Made by a program: the position numbers and the translations under genes. A DNA stretch of 64,000 nt from Vulcanimicrobiota bacterium (GTDB lineage: Bacteria > Vulcanimicrobiota > Xenobia > Xenobiales > Xenobiaceae): contig CALUQR010000001.1 of NCBI GenBank assembly GCA_944322965.1, forward strand, positions 62,001-126,000. Reading direction: 5' to 3'. Under the pieces are notes generated by a model. The model was not told the DNA's origin. It was given only the letters and a program-made list of their open reading frames with translations, and did not search any database. Every line of letters starts with the position of its first letter. The stretch's first letter is position 1. Shown in pieces: positions 8,861-18,027 of this stretch.

Positions 8861-9856
8861 GTGAGTTTCTTTTCTTGGCAGACCGTCGGGCGGATAATAT
8901 TGGTCTATGCTCTAGTGGCCGTAGTGGCTGCGGGCATAGCCTATTTAGCTAACCAGTTAGGTCGCCAGATAGGCAAGCGCAAAATGAGTATTTTGCACTT
9001 GCGACCTCGCCACACTTCGATCTTTATTACTACTTTGACGGGGATGGCTATCGCCCTCATCACGCTCACCGTCTTCGCCTTCCTTTCAGAACCGGTGCGC
9101 GGCCTCTTGGTGGGGGTGGAGAAGTTGCGCGCTGAAGAGGCGGAATTGCGCCAAAAGGTGCAAGCTCTGCAGCAGACCTTGCAAGAGGGGGTCTTTCTGT
9201 GGAGTATCGATCAGCCCATAGTCCATATGACTATCCCCAGCGGTTTGCCTTATGAGCGTACCCGAGCGGCCATTACTAGCCTCTTAGCCCAAGCGAATGT
9301 GCGCACTATTATGCGCAATAATACGATCGCCGCTGAAAAAGGGGATGCGCCTTTACCCGTCTCCTGCGTCTTAATAGATTACGATCCCGAACAGATAGAG
9401 GCTCTCATCCATTCTCTGAGTGAAGAGCAGGGGGTTATGGGTCTGCGCGTTTTGGCCGCCCAAAATTGTCTCTATCGCCATAAGGCCCCCTTGCGCTTAG
9501 AGTATTGGAAGGTGCGCAAGGTCTTCTCGGAGGGGGAGGTCGTGGCTACTAGGCCGGTAGAGAATAATCGCTCGATGATGGAGTTTGTGCGCTTCATAGA
9601 GGATACGAGGCAGGCGGCCGTCTCTAAGGGGATGCGCCCCATAGACGGTCAGTTGGGGGGCGGGCTCAACGAGCAAGATCTCGAGCGCCTGCAGGGGGCT
9701 ATAGCCCACCAAAAGGGGAAGTTTGAATTGGTAGCTATCGCCAATAGGGACCTCTATGAGACGAGCAGCTTAGATGTGCGGGTCGAAGTCCGCGGTTTGG
9801 AACCTCCCCGCTCTGAGGGCCGCTCTCCTTATGGAGGAGAGGGGGGAGTTTGGTAA
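8861..9856 (+). CDS. DUF3084 membrane protein
   Basis: 331 residues from GTG. Two transmembrane helices near the N-terminus (about 8-30 and 50-74) flank a short basic segment containing GKRKMSILHLRPRHTS, the hallmark of DUF3084. A coiled coil follows (about 85-115, KLRAEEAELRQKVQALQQTL), then an alpha/beta soluble domain. DUF3084 is best known from cyanobacteria and its function is unknown; some annotations tie it to chromosome segregation only because of the coiled coil. It lies 122 bases after the LPS permease, and its stop overlaps the next start by seven bases, suggesting it works with the YqgF-like nuclease. Confidence 0.85.
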   Translation: MSFFSWQTVGRIILVYALVAVVAAGIAYLANQLGRQIGKRKMSILHLRPRHTSIFITTLTGMAIALITLTVFAFLSEPVRGLLVGVEKLRAEEAELRQKVQALQQTLQEGVFLWSIDQPIVHMTIPSGLPYERTRAAITSLLAQANVRTIMRNNTIAAEKGDAPLPVSCVLIDYDPEQIEALIHSLSEEQGVMGLRVLAAQNCLYRHKAPLRLEYWKVRKVFSEGEVVATRPVENNRSMMEFVRFIEDTRQAAVSKGMRPIDGQLGGGLNEQDLERLQGAIAHQKGKFELVAIANRDLYETSSLDVRVEVRGLEPPRSEGRSPYGGEGGVW

Positions 9857-10254
9857 TCTTAGCCGTCGATCCGGGTAGCAAAAAGTGCGGTCTGGCCCTA
9901 GTAAGCGGGAACAGAGGGATCTTACGGCGGTCGGTAGTGGCTCGAGAGAGGGTGGGAGAAGTCTGCCGTCAGTGGTCGGATCTCTTCCCTATCGAGCGCG
10001 TCTTAGTGGGGGGCAGTACCGGCTCCCAGGCGGTAGTCTCCCTCTTAGAGCGAGAACTGCAGCGCCCTATCTCCGTAGTAGATGAGACCCACTCTACTGA
10101 GCGCGCTAGGTTGCGTTATTTTAAGGATCATCCCCCCCAAGGATGGCGGCGCTGGTGGCCTTTGGGCTTGCAGGTCCCCCCAGAGCCTTATGACGATTAT
10201 GCGGCCGTAGTCTTAGCTGAAGATTATCTAGCCAGCCAAGCTCTAGAAGCCTAG
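9850..10254 (+). CDS. YqgF/RuvX-like RNase H-fold nuclease
   Basis: 134 residues from TTG, with a purine-rich ribosome site upstream and a seven-base overlap with the DUF3084 gene. The first strand carries LAVDPGSKKCGLAL with Asp7, the first acidic catalytic residue of the YqgF/RuvC RNase H fold; DETHST (middle) and YDDYAAVVLAEDYL (end) supply further acidic residues at the expected places. YqgF family members process the 5' end of 16S rRNA or resolve branched DNA. The sequence is divergent from canonical YqgF, so the specific role is uncertain. Confidence 0.75.
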   Translation: MVILAVDPGSKKCGLALVSGNRGILRRSVVARERVGEVCRQWSDLFPIERVLVGGSTGSQAVVSLLERELQRPISVVDETHSTERARLRYFKDHPPQGWRRWWPLGLQVPPEPYDDYAAVVLAEDYLASQALEA

Positions 10255-10331
10255 AGAGGAGCTGGGGAGGGGAAGGAGCGGCTCTCTGAGAAGTCCTGTC
10301 ACCGATATTCGGTCTAGAGAGGTTAGAAGCG

Positions 10332-12329
10332 ATGGATGGAGAGTGGAAGGGTAGCAAGCGTCTCTACTGGGGATTGGCCCTAGGTTTAGCTATCTGGGGT
10401 TGGGGAGGTTACGCTCCCGTAGAGGCCCAAACTCCAGACCACTCTCCGCAGTTAGGCTCCCTGCTCGCCCAGGAAGAAGCTCCAGAACCGGAGATTAAAT
10501 TGCGCGGCTCCGCTAAGCCTCGCCCCCCCCAGGGCAGTCCGGAATATAATTTCCAACTGGCTGAAGAGTATTATGCGGAGAAGGTCTACACTAAGGCCTT
10601 AAAGTTCTTTAAGCTGGCGGCGGAGGCGGGCCATGCGGGGGCTCAGAGCAAATTAGGGCGAGTCTATTATAGCGGCCAGGGCTGGCCGGTCGATTACGAC
10701 CAAGCGGCGGATTGGCTAGAGAAGGCGGCCGCCCAAGACGATCCTCAGGCTCAATATTACTTAGGCTTATGTTATGAGCGCGGCCGAGGGGTAGAGCAAA
10801 ACTTTACGGAAGCGGCTCAACTCTTCGAGGCGGCGGCCTTTAGCGGCCTGCCTGAAGCTCAAAACCATTTGGGGCGTTATTATTACTTTGGGCGCGGGGT
10901 AGAGCGCGACTATGGGCAGGCGGCCGCTTGGTTCCAGAGGGCGGCTAACCAGCGCTATCCCAACGCTCTTTACAATCTGGGGGTTTGCTACGATTTGGGG
11001 CAGGGGGTAGAGAAGGACCCTCAGCAGGCGGTAGCCCTCTACTTGCGGGCGGCCGAAGGGGGAGAGGCCAGCGCCCAATGTAACTTGGGTATGTGTTATA
11101 GCTCCGGCCAAGGGGTGAAAAAGGATCCCAAGCGGGCTTTTATGTGGTACCAGATGGCGGCCAATAAGGGCAATGCCAAGGCCCAAAATAATTTAGGCGT
11201 CTGTTACAAGAATGGAGAGGGGGTCCAAGCTAATCCGCGCGAGGCCACGCGCCTCTTCGTAGCGGCAGCGGAGCAGGGGCTGGCTGGAGCGCAGTACAAT
11301 GCGGGCTGGTCTTATTTGCACGCCTTTGGGGTGGGCCGAGATGAGGAGAAGGCCTTCCAGTACTTCTCTAAAGCGGCGGCCCAAAATTACCCCAAAGCCC
11401 AGTTGCAGTTGGCCCATCTCTACGCTCTAGGGCGCGGAGTTAAACAGAATTACGCGGAAGCGGCCCGTTGGTACGCGCTGGCGGCCCAACAGGGGATCCC
11501 TGAGGCCCAATACCATTTAGGGCGCTGTTACGCCCTGGGACAAGGAGTCGAACAAGATTGGGGGCGAGCTTTAGAGCTTTACCAGCAAGGGGCGGAAGGG
11601 GGCGATCCCCAGGCCCAGACCCAGTTGGGCCTCTGTTATAGGCGCGGTCAGACCGTAGCCCAGGATTATCAGCAGGCCGCCCAGTGGTTGAGTTTAGGGG
11701 CCCAACAGGGGGTAGCTGAGGCCCAAGCTTATTTGGGGGTGGCTTACCTCTTAGGACAGGGGGTCGAGGCCGACGCGCACCGGGCCTTTGAGCTCTTCTC
11801 TAAGAGCGCCGACCAAGATAATATCTTGGCCCATTACGCCTTAGGCTGCCTCTATTATGAGGGGCGCGGGGTCGCTAAGAATTTCTCTAAATCTTTCGAC
11901 CATTGGACGGCCGTAGCTCGCAGCGGCTATGGAGTAGCCCAAAATTGTTTAGGCTACTCCTACTATTACGGTCGGGCGCGGGAGCAGAGCGAGCAGAAGG
12001 CTCTCAAATGGTGGCGCCGAGCGGCGGGCGCGGGCGAAGGTAACGCCCAAAACGCCCTGGGTTTCATGTACTTTAAGGGGATAGTCGTCCATACTAATTA
12101 CCAGACCGCCCAGGAATGGTTTACCCAGGGGGCGGCCCAGGGGGATCCGGAAGCTAAGGCCAATCTGGCCCTCATGGAGGGTAAAAAGAAGGATGAGTTG
12201 GCGCCAGTAGCCGATCTCCTCAAGTTGGAGTTCCACTATATTACCAGCCAAGAGATAGAGAGATTTGTGGCCCTCTATGAAAATCCGCCCCTCTCTAAGG
12301 GCGCAGTAGAGGAAGAGGAGGAACTCTAA
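10332..12329 (+). CDS. Exported Sel1-repeat protein
   Basis: 665 residues. An N-terminal signal peptide (basic start, hydrophobic stretch around LGLALGLAIWGWGG, cleavage near VEAQ) precedes about 15 Sel1-like repeats of 36 residues (about 70-620), each with the pattern A-x-x-x-LG-x-CY-x-x-GxGV-x-x-D-x-x-x-A. Sel1 arrays are superhelical protein-binding scaffolds, often in envelope processes. Two repeats carry degenerate GV turns (QTVAQD and GIVVHT). The C-terminus is acidic. The stop abuts the next gene directly (TAA then GTG), indicating an operon with the acetyltransferase. The binding partner is unknown. Confidence 0.88.
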   Translation: MDGEWKGSKRLYWGLALGLAIWGWGGYAPVEAQTPDHSPQLGSLLAQEEAPEPEIKLRGSAKPRPPQGSPEYNFQLAEEYYAEKVYTKALKFFKLAAEAGHAGAQSKLGRVYYSGQGWPVDYDQAADWLEKAAAQDDPQAQYYLGLCYERGRGVEQNFTEAAQLFEAAAFSGLPEAQNHLGRYYYFGRGVERDYGQAAAWFQRAANQRYPNALYNLGVCYDLGQGVEKDPQQAVALYLRAAEGGEASAQCNLGMCYSSGQGVKKDPKRAFMWYQMAANKGNAKAQNNLGVCYKNGEGVQANPREATRLFVAAAEQGLAGAQYNAGWSYLHAFGVGRDEEKAFQYFSKAAAQNYPKAQLQLAHLYALGRGVKQNYAEAARWYALAAQQGIPEAQYHLGRCYALGQGVEQDWGRALELYQQGAEGGDPQAQTQLGLCYRRGQTVAQDYQQAAQWLSLGAQQGVAEAQAYLGVAYLLGQGVEADAHRAFELFSKSADQDNILAHYALGCLYYEGRGVAKNFSKSFDHWTAVARSGYGVAQNCLGYSYYYGRAREQSEQKALKWWRRAAGAGEGNAQNALGFMYFKGIVVHTNYQTAQEWFTQGAAQGDPEAKANLALMEGKKKDELAPVADLLKLEFHYITSQEIERFVALYENPPLSKGAVEEEEEL

Positions 12330-12893
12330 GTGGCCGGTGACTCTCAATGGGAGAGGATGGTTAGAGGGTTAGAGTATGATCCCGGCGATCCCCATTTACA
12401 GCGCCTCCGCCAGCGGGCTCTAGAACTCTGTCTGCGCTTAAATATCCTCAGCGAGAGGCCCAGCCCAGAGTATTTATCCCTCTGCCGAGAGTTATTGGGC
12501 TCCATAGGGGAGGGGAGCGTCATTTGTGCTAACTTCTTTTGCGATTACGGCCTCAATATCAGGCTGGGCGCGGGCTGCTACATAAATTATAGTTGCGTCT
12601 TTTTAGATTGCGCCCCCATCACTTTAGGGGAGGGGGTCTTAGTCGGTCCCCAATGCGGGCTCTATACCGCCATTCATCCCTTAGAGAGTGAAGCTAGGAG
12701 TCGCGGAATAGAGACGGCTAAACCCATTACGCTGGGGGATAGAGTCTGGCTAGGGGGCGGAGTGACCATCTTACCCGGGGTAGAGATCGGGGAGCGGACG
12801 GTCGTAGGGGCTGGCAGCGTGGTGACGCGCTCTCTGCCGGCGGGGGTCTTAGCTATGGGCAATCCTTGTCGAGTAGTTCGTTCCTTGGAGTGA
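12330..12893 (+). CDS. Hexapeptide-repeat sugar O-acetyltransferase (Maa/NodL/LacA type)
   Basis: 187 residues from GTG, with AGGAGG eight bases upstream inside the end of the preceding gene. The short N-terminal helical part is followed by left-handed beta-helix repeats. The segment NFFCDYGLNIRLGAGCYIN, the active-site histidine context TAIHPLE and the end GAGSVVT...AMGNPCRVVR are classic for the maltose/galactoside/nodulation O-acetyltransferase group, which uses acetyl-CoA. The acceptor is not predictable from sequence. It sits between a Sel1 protein and a DUF554 protein, with no obvious sugar operon. Confidence 0.88.
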   Translation: MAGDSQWERMVRGLEYDPGDPHLQRLRQRALELCLRLNILSERPSPEYLSLCRELLGSIGEGSVICANFFCDYGLNIRLGAGCYINYSCVFLDCAPITLGEGVLVGPQCGLYTAIHPLESEARSRGIETAKPITLGDRVWLGGGVTILPGVEIGERTVVGAGSVVTRSLPAGVLAMGNPCRVVRSLE

Positions 12894-12905
12894 GGTAGAT
12901 TCGGC

Positions 12906-13598
12906 TTGTTAGTAGGGACCTTACTCAATGTAGCGGCTATCGCTTTAGGTTCGGGTCTAGGTTGGTTATTGCGCCGCGCCATTACGGAGCGTTTCCGCCA
13001 GACTTTAATGAGCGGCCTGGGGCTCTGTACCCTCTCTTTGGGCATTTTGGGAGTGACGGAGGGGCGAGAGCCCGTCTTAATCGTGCTCTCCATCTTGATA
13101 GGGGCTCTTTTGGGAGAGGCGGGCCGCTTAGAAGAGCTTTTGGAGGAGGGCGCCCGGCGGCTAGAAGAGCGCTGGGCGGCGGGGAATGGCTCGACCTTAG
13201 CCCGCGGGCTGGTGAGCGCTACCCTCCTCTTCTGCGTGGGGTCTTTAACGATAGTCGGTTCCCTCCAAGATGGTCTGAGCGGCGATTATACCTTACTAGC
13301 CTTAAAGTCGGCGCTCGACTTTACCTCTTCGCTATTTCTCTGCGCCGCTTTAGGTTGGGGGGTCGCCCTAGCTATCGTCCCCGTAGCCCTCATTCAGGGC
13401 TCTATTACGCTCTCGGCCATGTGGCTAGCCCCCTATTTGACGGCAGGGGTAGTGCAGGAACTAAATTGCGTAGGCTCCGTACTCATCGTGGGGCTGGGCT
13501 TAAATATCTTAGAAGTCACCCATCTAAAGATTGCCAACTACTTGCCAGCGCTCCTCTTAGTCCCCTTGCTCTATCCCTTAGTAAAGCATCTCTTCTAG
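12906..13598 (+). CDS. DUF554 family integral membrane protein
   Basis: 230 residues from TTG 12 bases after the acetyltransferase stop. About six to seven hydrophobic segments and the family-typical start (VGTLLNVAAIALGSGLGWLL) plus the central FCVGSLTIVGSLQDGL stretch identify DUF554 (YdfK/YqgA type). The family is widespread and thought to be a transporter or channel of unknown substrate. It is last in the rightward run and is followed by a hairpin with a T-rich tail. Confidence 0.9.
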   Translation: MLVGTLLNVAAIALGSGLGWLLRRAITERFRQTLMSGLGLCTLSLGILGVTEGREPVLIVLSILIGALLGEAGRLEELLEEGARRLEERWAAGNGSTLARGLVSATLLFCVGSLTIVGSLQDGLSGDYTLLALKSALDFTSSLFLCAALGWGVALAIVPVALIQGSITLSAMWLAPYLTAGVVQELNCVGSVLIVGLGLNILEVTHLKIANYLPALLLVPLLYPLVKHLF

Positions 13599-13628
13599 GG
13601 GCGAAACTGGAGGGGGTAAAGATTACTA

Positions 13629-13695
13629 AAAGAGGGAAGGATCCTTTTTCCTGCTTGGAGGAGGGGGAGTTGTAAAAATCCTTCCTTTTCTAGTT
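13629..13695 (+). terminator. Rho-independent terminator after the DUF554 gene
   Basis: A stem of about 12 pairs joins AGGGAAGGAT (near 13633-13642) to ATCCTTCCTT (near 13679-13688) around a long loop, followed by TTTTCT. It lies 30 bases after the DUF554 stop. Confidence 0.6.
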
Positions 13696-13722
13696 GACTT
13701 CTGCCCTACTTAAGGTGATAAT
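13694..13722 (+). promoter_or_regulatory. Sigma-70-type promoter upstream of the Q/Y/S-rich protein
   Basis: TTGACT (13694-13699) and GATAAT (13717-13722) are separated by exactly 17 bases, five of six matches to each consensus hexamer. Transcription would start near 13730, giving a leader of about 75 bases before the ATG at 13805. Confidence 0.6.
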
Positions 13723-13804
13723 TCCCCTAAGAGAGTTGGCGGAGGTGTGGGGAGGCTCTTCTGCCAGGGCGGTTTACCCGTCAATATAGATAGTTGAGGG
13801 CCAG

Positions 13805-15097
13805 ATGATTTCGCAGCAAGTCAATAATAATTTCGCGGTGCAGACTAATAGCGCCCAGGTCTCCTTCGTTGGTAACCCCACCCCCACTAGGGAATTGGCT
13901 AGCATTAGTTCCGGATTGACTGGTTCCAGTTCTACCTCTGCCAGTAGTTCTTCCGCGCAAGCGGGCGTAGAAGTTGCCGGAGGGCTGGCGGGAGCCTTAG
14001 GTCAGCCTCGGGAGGGCGTCGATAGAGAGGCCGTCGCCCAGAGTTATAAGTCCAACTTGGAGAGGACGGAGGAGTTGCGCGAGGCGCAGGCTGAGGAGGC
14101 TTTCCGTCAGCAGATGGCCGATCCGTCCTTGGCCGCCGGTTACAGCATCAGCAACGAAGGGCGTTTTGAGGATATAGCCGCTTACTCTCAAAAGTGGACG
14201 GAGCGCATTACCAACTATACGTTGGGTTCCACCTTAGAGGGCGGCCAAGGGGATTATTACCAGAACTTCCAAAATATCAGCGTCCAAGACTTTGTGATGG
14301 ATCCTCAGCAGGCCCAGAATTACTATCAGCAGCTTACGGGTTATTCGGCCGCCTTTAATCCGGCCGACTCCGTGCAGAGTTGCGCCCCTTCCTTCTTTAC
14401 GGACGGCTCTATGCAGTCTAGGATGACGGAGTGGAATAACCAGGTCTTGCAGAACTTGCAAAATGGTCAGCTCTATCAGATGCCCAGCTTCGTCACCGAG
14501 GGGGTAGAGATGCCCAATCTGAATACTATGGGCACCAACTCCGCCTTTAGGAATACTATGCCCAATCTCGGCTGGAGCGAGGAGCAGCCCTACTTTAAGA
14601 CGCCCGACGAGTTCTCCCAAGGTTACGATTTCGATACTCAGGCTTTCGGGGAGGATTTGGCGGCCCTCAATGAGCGCTACGCCGACAACTTGCAGAATAT
14701 GTACCCCGCTATGGGAGACCTCTACAATACTAGCGCTTATGACAATTTGACCGCCCTCTATCAGAAAGGCAGCGTCTCGGCCGATACTAAGGTAGACGAT
14801 CAGAGCCAAGTTATTCCGGAATTTGACATGCAGGCTTACGCCCAGAGCTTGCAAGGCTACTATTCGCAAGCTTATGCCGATTTGGCGGCCGACTATACGA
14901 GCGCCTTGAGTACGGATATTACTGAGAATCCCGGTTTACGCCAGATCGAGTCTACTCAGAGTACGGCCATGTCTACCAGCCAGTTAGTGGCTAAGTATAA
15001 TATGCAGCAGACGGACGGCTTAGTCTCTCTGGACGAGCTGAAGGCTATGTACGAGAAGGCCTTTGCCGTGGAAGGGGCCAGCGCCTATATGGCTTAG
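13805..15097 (+). CDS. Gln/Tyr/Ser-rich protein of unknown function, possibly non-classically secreted
   Basis: 430 residues with no signal peptide, no membrane segment and very few cysteines. Residues 1-65 are low-complexity Asn/Gln/Ser/Thr (starting MISQQVNNNF), then a helical Gln/Glu-rich part, then a long region rich in Tyr, Asn, Gln, Met and Asp in short irregular motifs (for example YYQQLTGYSAAF). A late segment (about 405-425, DGLVSLDELKAMYEKAF) resembles one helix-loop-helix of an EF-hand-like element, but weakly. I recognise no family. It has its own strong promoter and a strong terminator, so it is a single-gene unit. Composition suits an extracellular or surface protein. Confidence 0.7.
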   Translation: MISQQVNNNFAVQTNSAQVSFVGNPTPTRELASISSGLTGSSSTSASSSSAQAGVEVAGGLAGALGQPREGVDREAVAQSYKSNLERTEELREAQAEEAFRQQMADPSLAAGYSISNEGRFEDIAAYSQKWTERITNYTLGSTLEGGQGDYYQNFQNISVQDFVMDPQQAQNYYQQLTGYSAAFNPADSVQSCAPSFFTDGSMQSRMTEWNNQVLQNLQNGQLYQMPSFVTEGVEMPNLNTMGTNSAFRNTMPNLGWSEEQPYFKTPDEFSQGYDFDTQAFGEDLAALNERYADNLQNMYPAMGDLYNTSAYDNLTALYQKGSVSADTKVDDQSQVIPEFDMQAYAQSLQGYYSQAYADLAADYTSALSTDITENPGLRQIESTQSTAMSTSQLVAKYNMQQTDGLVSLDELKAMYEKAFAVEGASAYMA

Positions 15098-15134
15098 GCT
15101 CTAAAGTTGGAGCCGCTTCTTCCGGCCCCTATAG

Positions 15135-15170
15135 TTTTTGCCCGCCCCCTGGCCAGGGGGCGGGCAAAAA
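15135..15170. terminator. Bidirectional terminator between convergent genes
   Basis: A perfect 16-pair inverted repeat (TTTTTGCCCGCCCCCT and its complement around GGCC) lies between the two convergent stops at 15097 and 15187. The A and T runs at the stem base let it work on both strands. Confidence 0.8.
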
Positions 15171-15186
15171 TATTTTGGGTGCTTTT

Positions 15187-15882
15187 TTAGGGATCGGGAA
15201 CGGGATTGTCGTAGCTAGCCTGTTCAAATTTTAAGCAGCACATGAGGCGCCCGCAGGCCCCCGAGACTTTGTGAGGATTGAGGGAGAGGCCTTGGTTTTT
15301 GGCCATCTTGACGGAGACGGAAGAAAAGTCTTGCAGCCAGATGGCGCAGCAGAGTTGGCGGCCGCAGATCCCTCGCCCTCCCAAGAGGATAGCGCGGTCG
15401 CGGGGGCCCATCTGGCGCAACTCCACCCTCATTTTTAAGCGGGCGGCCAGGTCGCGCACTAGGGCCCGGAAGTCGATGCGCTTATCGGCGCAGAATTCAA
15501 AGACGATGCGGTTATGGTCTAGATTAATAAAGGCTCCCAAAAGGCGCATGGGCAGTTGGTAAGCTTGGACGCGTTCGCGAGCTAGTTTTAGGGCTTGGAC
15601 CGCTTCTAATTCGCGCTCTTTGGCCTGGAGGATAATCTGGGGGGTGGCCACTTGGAGGATGGAGTCGGTAGCTTCTTTATTGACGACGGAGGTTAAGGTG
15701 TCGGGGCGGGGCGGGGGGGTGGGGGACCAGAGGGGGGGTAAGGAGGAGATCGTACCCAGCTCGCGACCGCGGGCGCTATCGACTACCACGCGCTGCCAAG
15801 GGGTGTACTCTTCTTGGTGTGTGGCTTCAAAGTAGGTCGGTCGCTTAGCGGTTGGTAAGATCACTTCGTAGTATTTTTTCAT
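15187..15882 (-). CDS. ricT: PSP1-domain protein (YaaT/RicT-like)
   Basis: About 231 residues from the ATG at 15882; a TTG two codons earlier is the alternative. The C-terminal half is a PSP1 domain with its cysteine clusters: GRQLCC and later CGRLMCCLKFE. The N-terminal half has the usual strand order but lacks the long C-terminal tail of some homologues. In Bacillus the homologue YaaT/RicT joins RicA and RicF in an iron-sulfur complex that steers RNase Y; elsewhere the role is less clear. It is transcribed alone, convergent with the preceding gene. Confidence 0.85.
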   Translation of the reverse strand: MKKYYEVILPTAKRPTYFEATHQEEYTPWQRVVVDSARGRELGTISSLPPLWSPTPPPRPDTLTSVVNKEATDSILQVATPQIILQAKERELEAVQALKLARERVQAYQLPMRLLGAFINLDHNRIVFEFCADKRIDFRALVRDLAARLKMRVELRQMGPRDRAILLGGRGICGRQLCCAIWLQDFSSVSVKMAKNQGLSLNPHKVSGACGRLMCCLKFEQASYDNPVPDP

Positions 15883-16022
15883 TGTCAAGAGTCTATTTTG
15901 TCTACCAAGGCGCCTCTATTCCTGCTCTTAAGGGGAGGGAGTTCTAGAGAGTTAGGAGCGTGACGCAGGCTAGAGCCAAAGCTAAGCAGAATTAGGGGCC
16001 ATTATCTCTGCGGAGGTTTTGG

Positions 16023-17990
16023 ATGAATAAATTTATGGTATATACCGCCATTGCGCTTACCTTAGCTTGCGGCGCTCCCTTAGGAGCGGCTCCCCAAGCG
16101 CCGGAGCCAGCTGCCGTAGCCCAGCCCGCCCAAGTTCAGAATTTTAAACCCGACGCCAATATGGATCGCTCCCAGATTCCCGATATCTACAAGTGGAATT
16201 TGACGCCTCTCTTTAGCGATTCGGCCCAATTTGAACAGGCCTTGCGCGACTCTCAGGCGGGGGTAGAGAAATTGCAGACCTTTAAGGGCAAACTCCAAGA
16301 CCCCCAGGCGTTAGTCGATTGTCTAGAGTTATATTTCCAGACCCGCCTGCTCACCAATAAAGCTACCCTCTATAGCAATCTGCGTTTGACTACCGCCTTG
16401 CGCGATCCCCAAGTCCAAGATATGGATGCTAGGGCTCAGAAGGCGATGCGCAATTTTATGGCCCAGACGGCCTTCATTAGGGACGAGGTCATGAAATTAG
16501 ATGGCGCCGCTCTCGATCAGGCGACCGTCAAATTCCCGCGCCTTAAGGATTATCGCCCCTGGATCAATGAGGCTCGCCGCAGAGCTAATCATATCCTCTC
16601 CGCGGAGGAAGAGCGCATCCTCTCCTTAGCGGGCGACAATCAGTTCGCCGAGATCGATCTCAACGAATTGCCTTCCGATTTTGAAAAGGCCTTCCAAGCG
16701 CTCTCCGCGGAGATTAAGTTGCCTACCATTACCGACGAAGAGGGGAAGACGGTCCAACTGACCTTTAGCAATTACGCTAAGTATCGGGGCAGCTCCGACC
16801 GCCGCGTGCGCCAGGAGACGGTCTCTAAATTCTTCGGGGCCTTAAACGATTATCGCCAGACCTTCGCCTCCCTCTTGGCGGGTCAGGTCCACCTCTCTTC
16901 CCTCTTAGCTAAGGCTAGGGGTTACGACTCCGCTTTGGCGGCCTACTTAGATAGGGATAATATCCCGCAGTCGGTCTACACTAATATTGTGGACACGGTG
17001 CGTCAGAATACGGCTCCTCTGCATCGCTACGTCTCCCTGCGCAAGAAGATGATGGGCTTAGACGAGGTCCATCTCTACGATCTCTACCCGCCCTTAGTGC
17101 CGGCCGTGGAGAAGGATATTACTTACGCTCAAGCCTGCGAGATCGTGCCGCAAGCTTTGGCCCCCTTGGGCGAAAAGTATGTGCAGAAGTTGCAAGAGGG
17201 TTTGAAGTTGGAAAATGGTTGGGTAGACGTCTACCCCCACAAGGATAAGGATAGTGGCGCCAGTTGCGCCAGTATCTTCGGCTGCCATCCCTTCGTCAAG
17301 ATGAACTTCTTAGACTCTTTTGACGATATGTCTACTTTGGCTCACGAATTCGGTCACGCTATGCATAGCGACCTGAGTTTCTCCACCCAACCTTATACGA
17401 CGGCCGGTTACGTCCCCTTCGTAGCTGAGGTGGCCTCCACTTGTAACGAGAAGTTCCTCTCCGACTACTTAGTGGCCCACGCTCAAAATGACGAGGAGAA
17501 GCTCTACCTCTTAAATCAGATGGTCGACTCTATCCGCAGCACGATCTACCGTCAGGCTTTATTTGCCGACTTCGAGTTGCGCGTCCATCAGGCCGGTGAA
17601 GCGGGGCAGACTCTGAGCGCCGACTTCCTCAATGAGACCTATCTCGATCTCATTCGCCAATACTACGGCCCGGACTTCACGATCGATGAGACGGACGGCA
17701 TCGAGTGGGCTTATATCCCCCACCTCTACTATAAATTCTACGTCTTCTCTTATACGGCCGGTATGTCTTCAGGGATAGCGATCGCCGAGAAGGTCCAAAA
17801 GGAAGGGGCTCCCGCTCGCGACGCTTACCTGCAGATGCTCTCTAGCGGCTCCTCCAAGCCGCCGGTCGAGCTCTTGAAGATGGCCGGGGTCGACCTGACT
17901 AAGCCCCAAGCGATCCAGGCGGCTACTAACTTAATGGATGAGCTCTTAGATCAGATGGAAGAGATTATCGCCAAGCGTTCCGCTCAATAG
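16023..17990 (+). CDS. pepF: Exported oligoendopeptidase F (M3 family)
   Basis: 655 residues. A signal peptide (about 1-23, ending near GAPLGAA) and a Pro/Ala/Gln linker precede an M3B-type oligoendopeptidase. The zinc site is HEFGH (His441, Glu442, His445), with the downstream glutamate in FVAEVASTCNE and the family end-pattern FYVFSYTAGM. Most PepF enzymes are cytoplasmic, so the signal peptide points to peptide trimming in the periplasm, in keeping with the POT transporter and other exported peptidases in the window. It is a single-gene unit with an upstream GGAGG site and a terminator 40 bases after the stop. Confidence 0.93.
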   Translation: MNKFMVYTAIALTLACGAPLGAAPQAPEPAAVAQPAQVQNFKPDANMDRSQIPDIYKWNLTPLFSDSAQFEQALRDSQAGVEKLQTFKGKLQDPQALVDCLELYFQTRLLTNKATLYSNLRLTTALRDPQVQDMDARAQKAMRNFMAQTAFIRDEVMKLDGAALDQATVKFPRLKDYRPWINEARRRANHILSAEEERILSLAGDNQFAEIDLNELPSDFEKAFQALSAEIKLPTITDEEGKTVQLTFSNYAKYRGSSDRRVRQETVSKFFGALNDYRQTFASLLAGQVHLSSLLAKARGYDSALAAYLDRDNIPQSVYTNIVDTVRQNTAPLHRYVSLRKKMMGLDEVHLYDLYPPLVPAVEKDITYAQACEIVPQALAPLGEKYVQKLQEGLKLENGWVDVYPHKDKDSGASCASIFGCHPFVKMNFLDSFDDMSTLAHEFGHAMHSDLSFSTQPYTTAGYVPFVAEVASTCNEKFLSDYLVAHAQNDEEKLYLLNQMVDSIRSTIYRQALFADFELRVHQAGEAGQTLSADFLNETYLDLIRQYYGPDFTIDETDGIEWAYIPHLYYKFYVFSYTAGMSSGIAIAEKVQKEGAPARDAYLQMLSSGSSKPPVELLKMAGVDLTKPQAIQAATNLMDELLDQMEEIIAKRSAQ

Positions 17991-18027
17991 GGCTTAACTC
18001 TTCCCTAAAAGGGACTTAGAGTCTATA

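Noticed and set aside
10301-10313. 13-base palindrome ACCGATATTCGGT before the Sel1 gene as an operator
   Set aside because: It is short, single and without promoter hexamers placed around it; chance occurrence cannot be excluded.
14234-14869. 211-codon open frame antisense to the Q/Y/S-rich protein
   Set aside because: The sense gene has a promoter, a terminator and a consistent frame; the antisense frame shows none of these.
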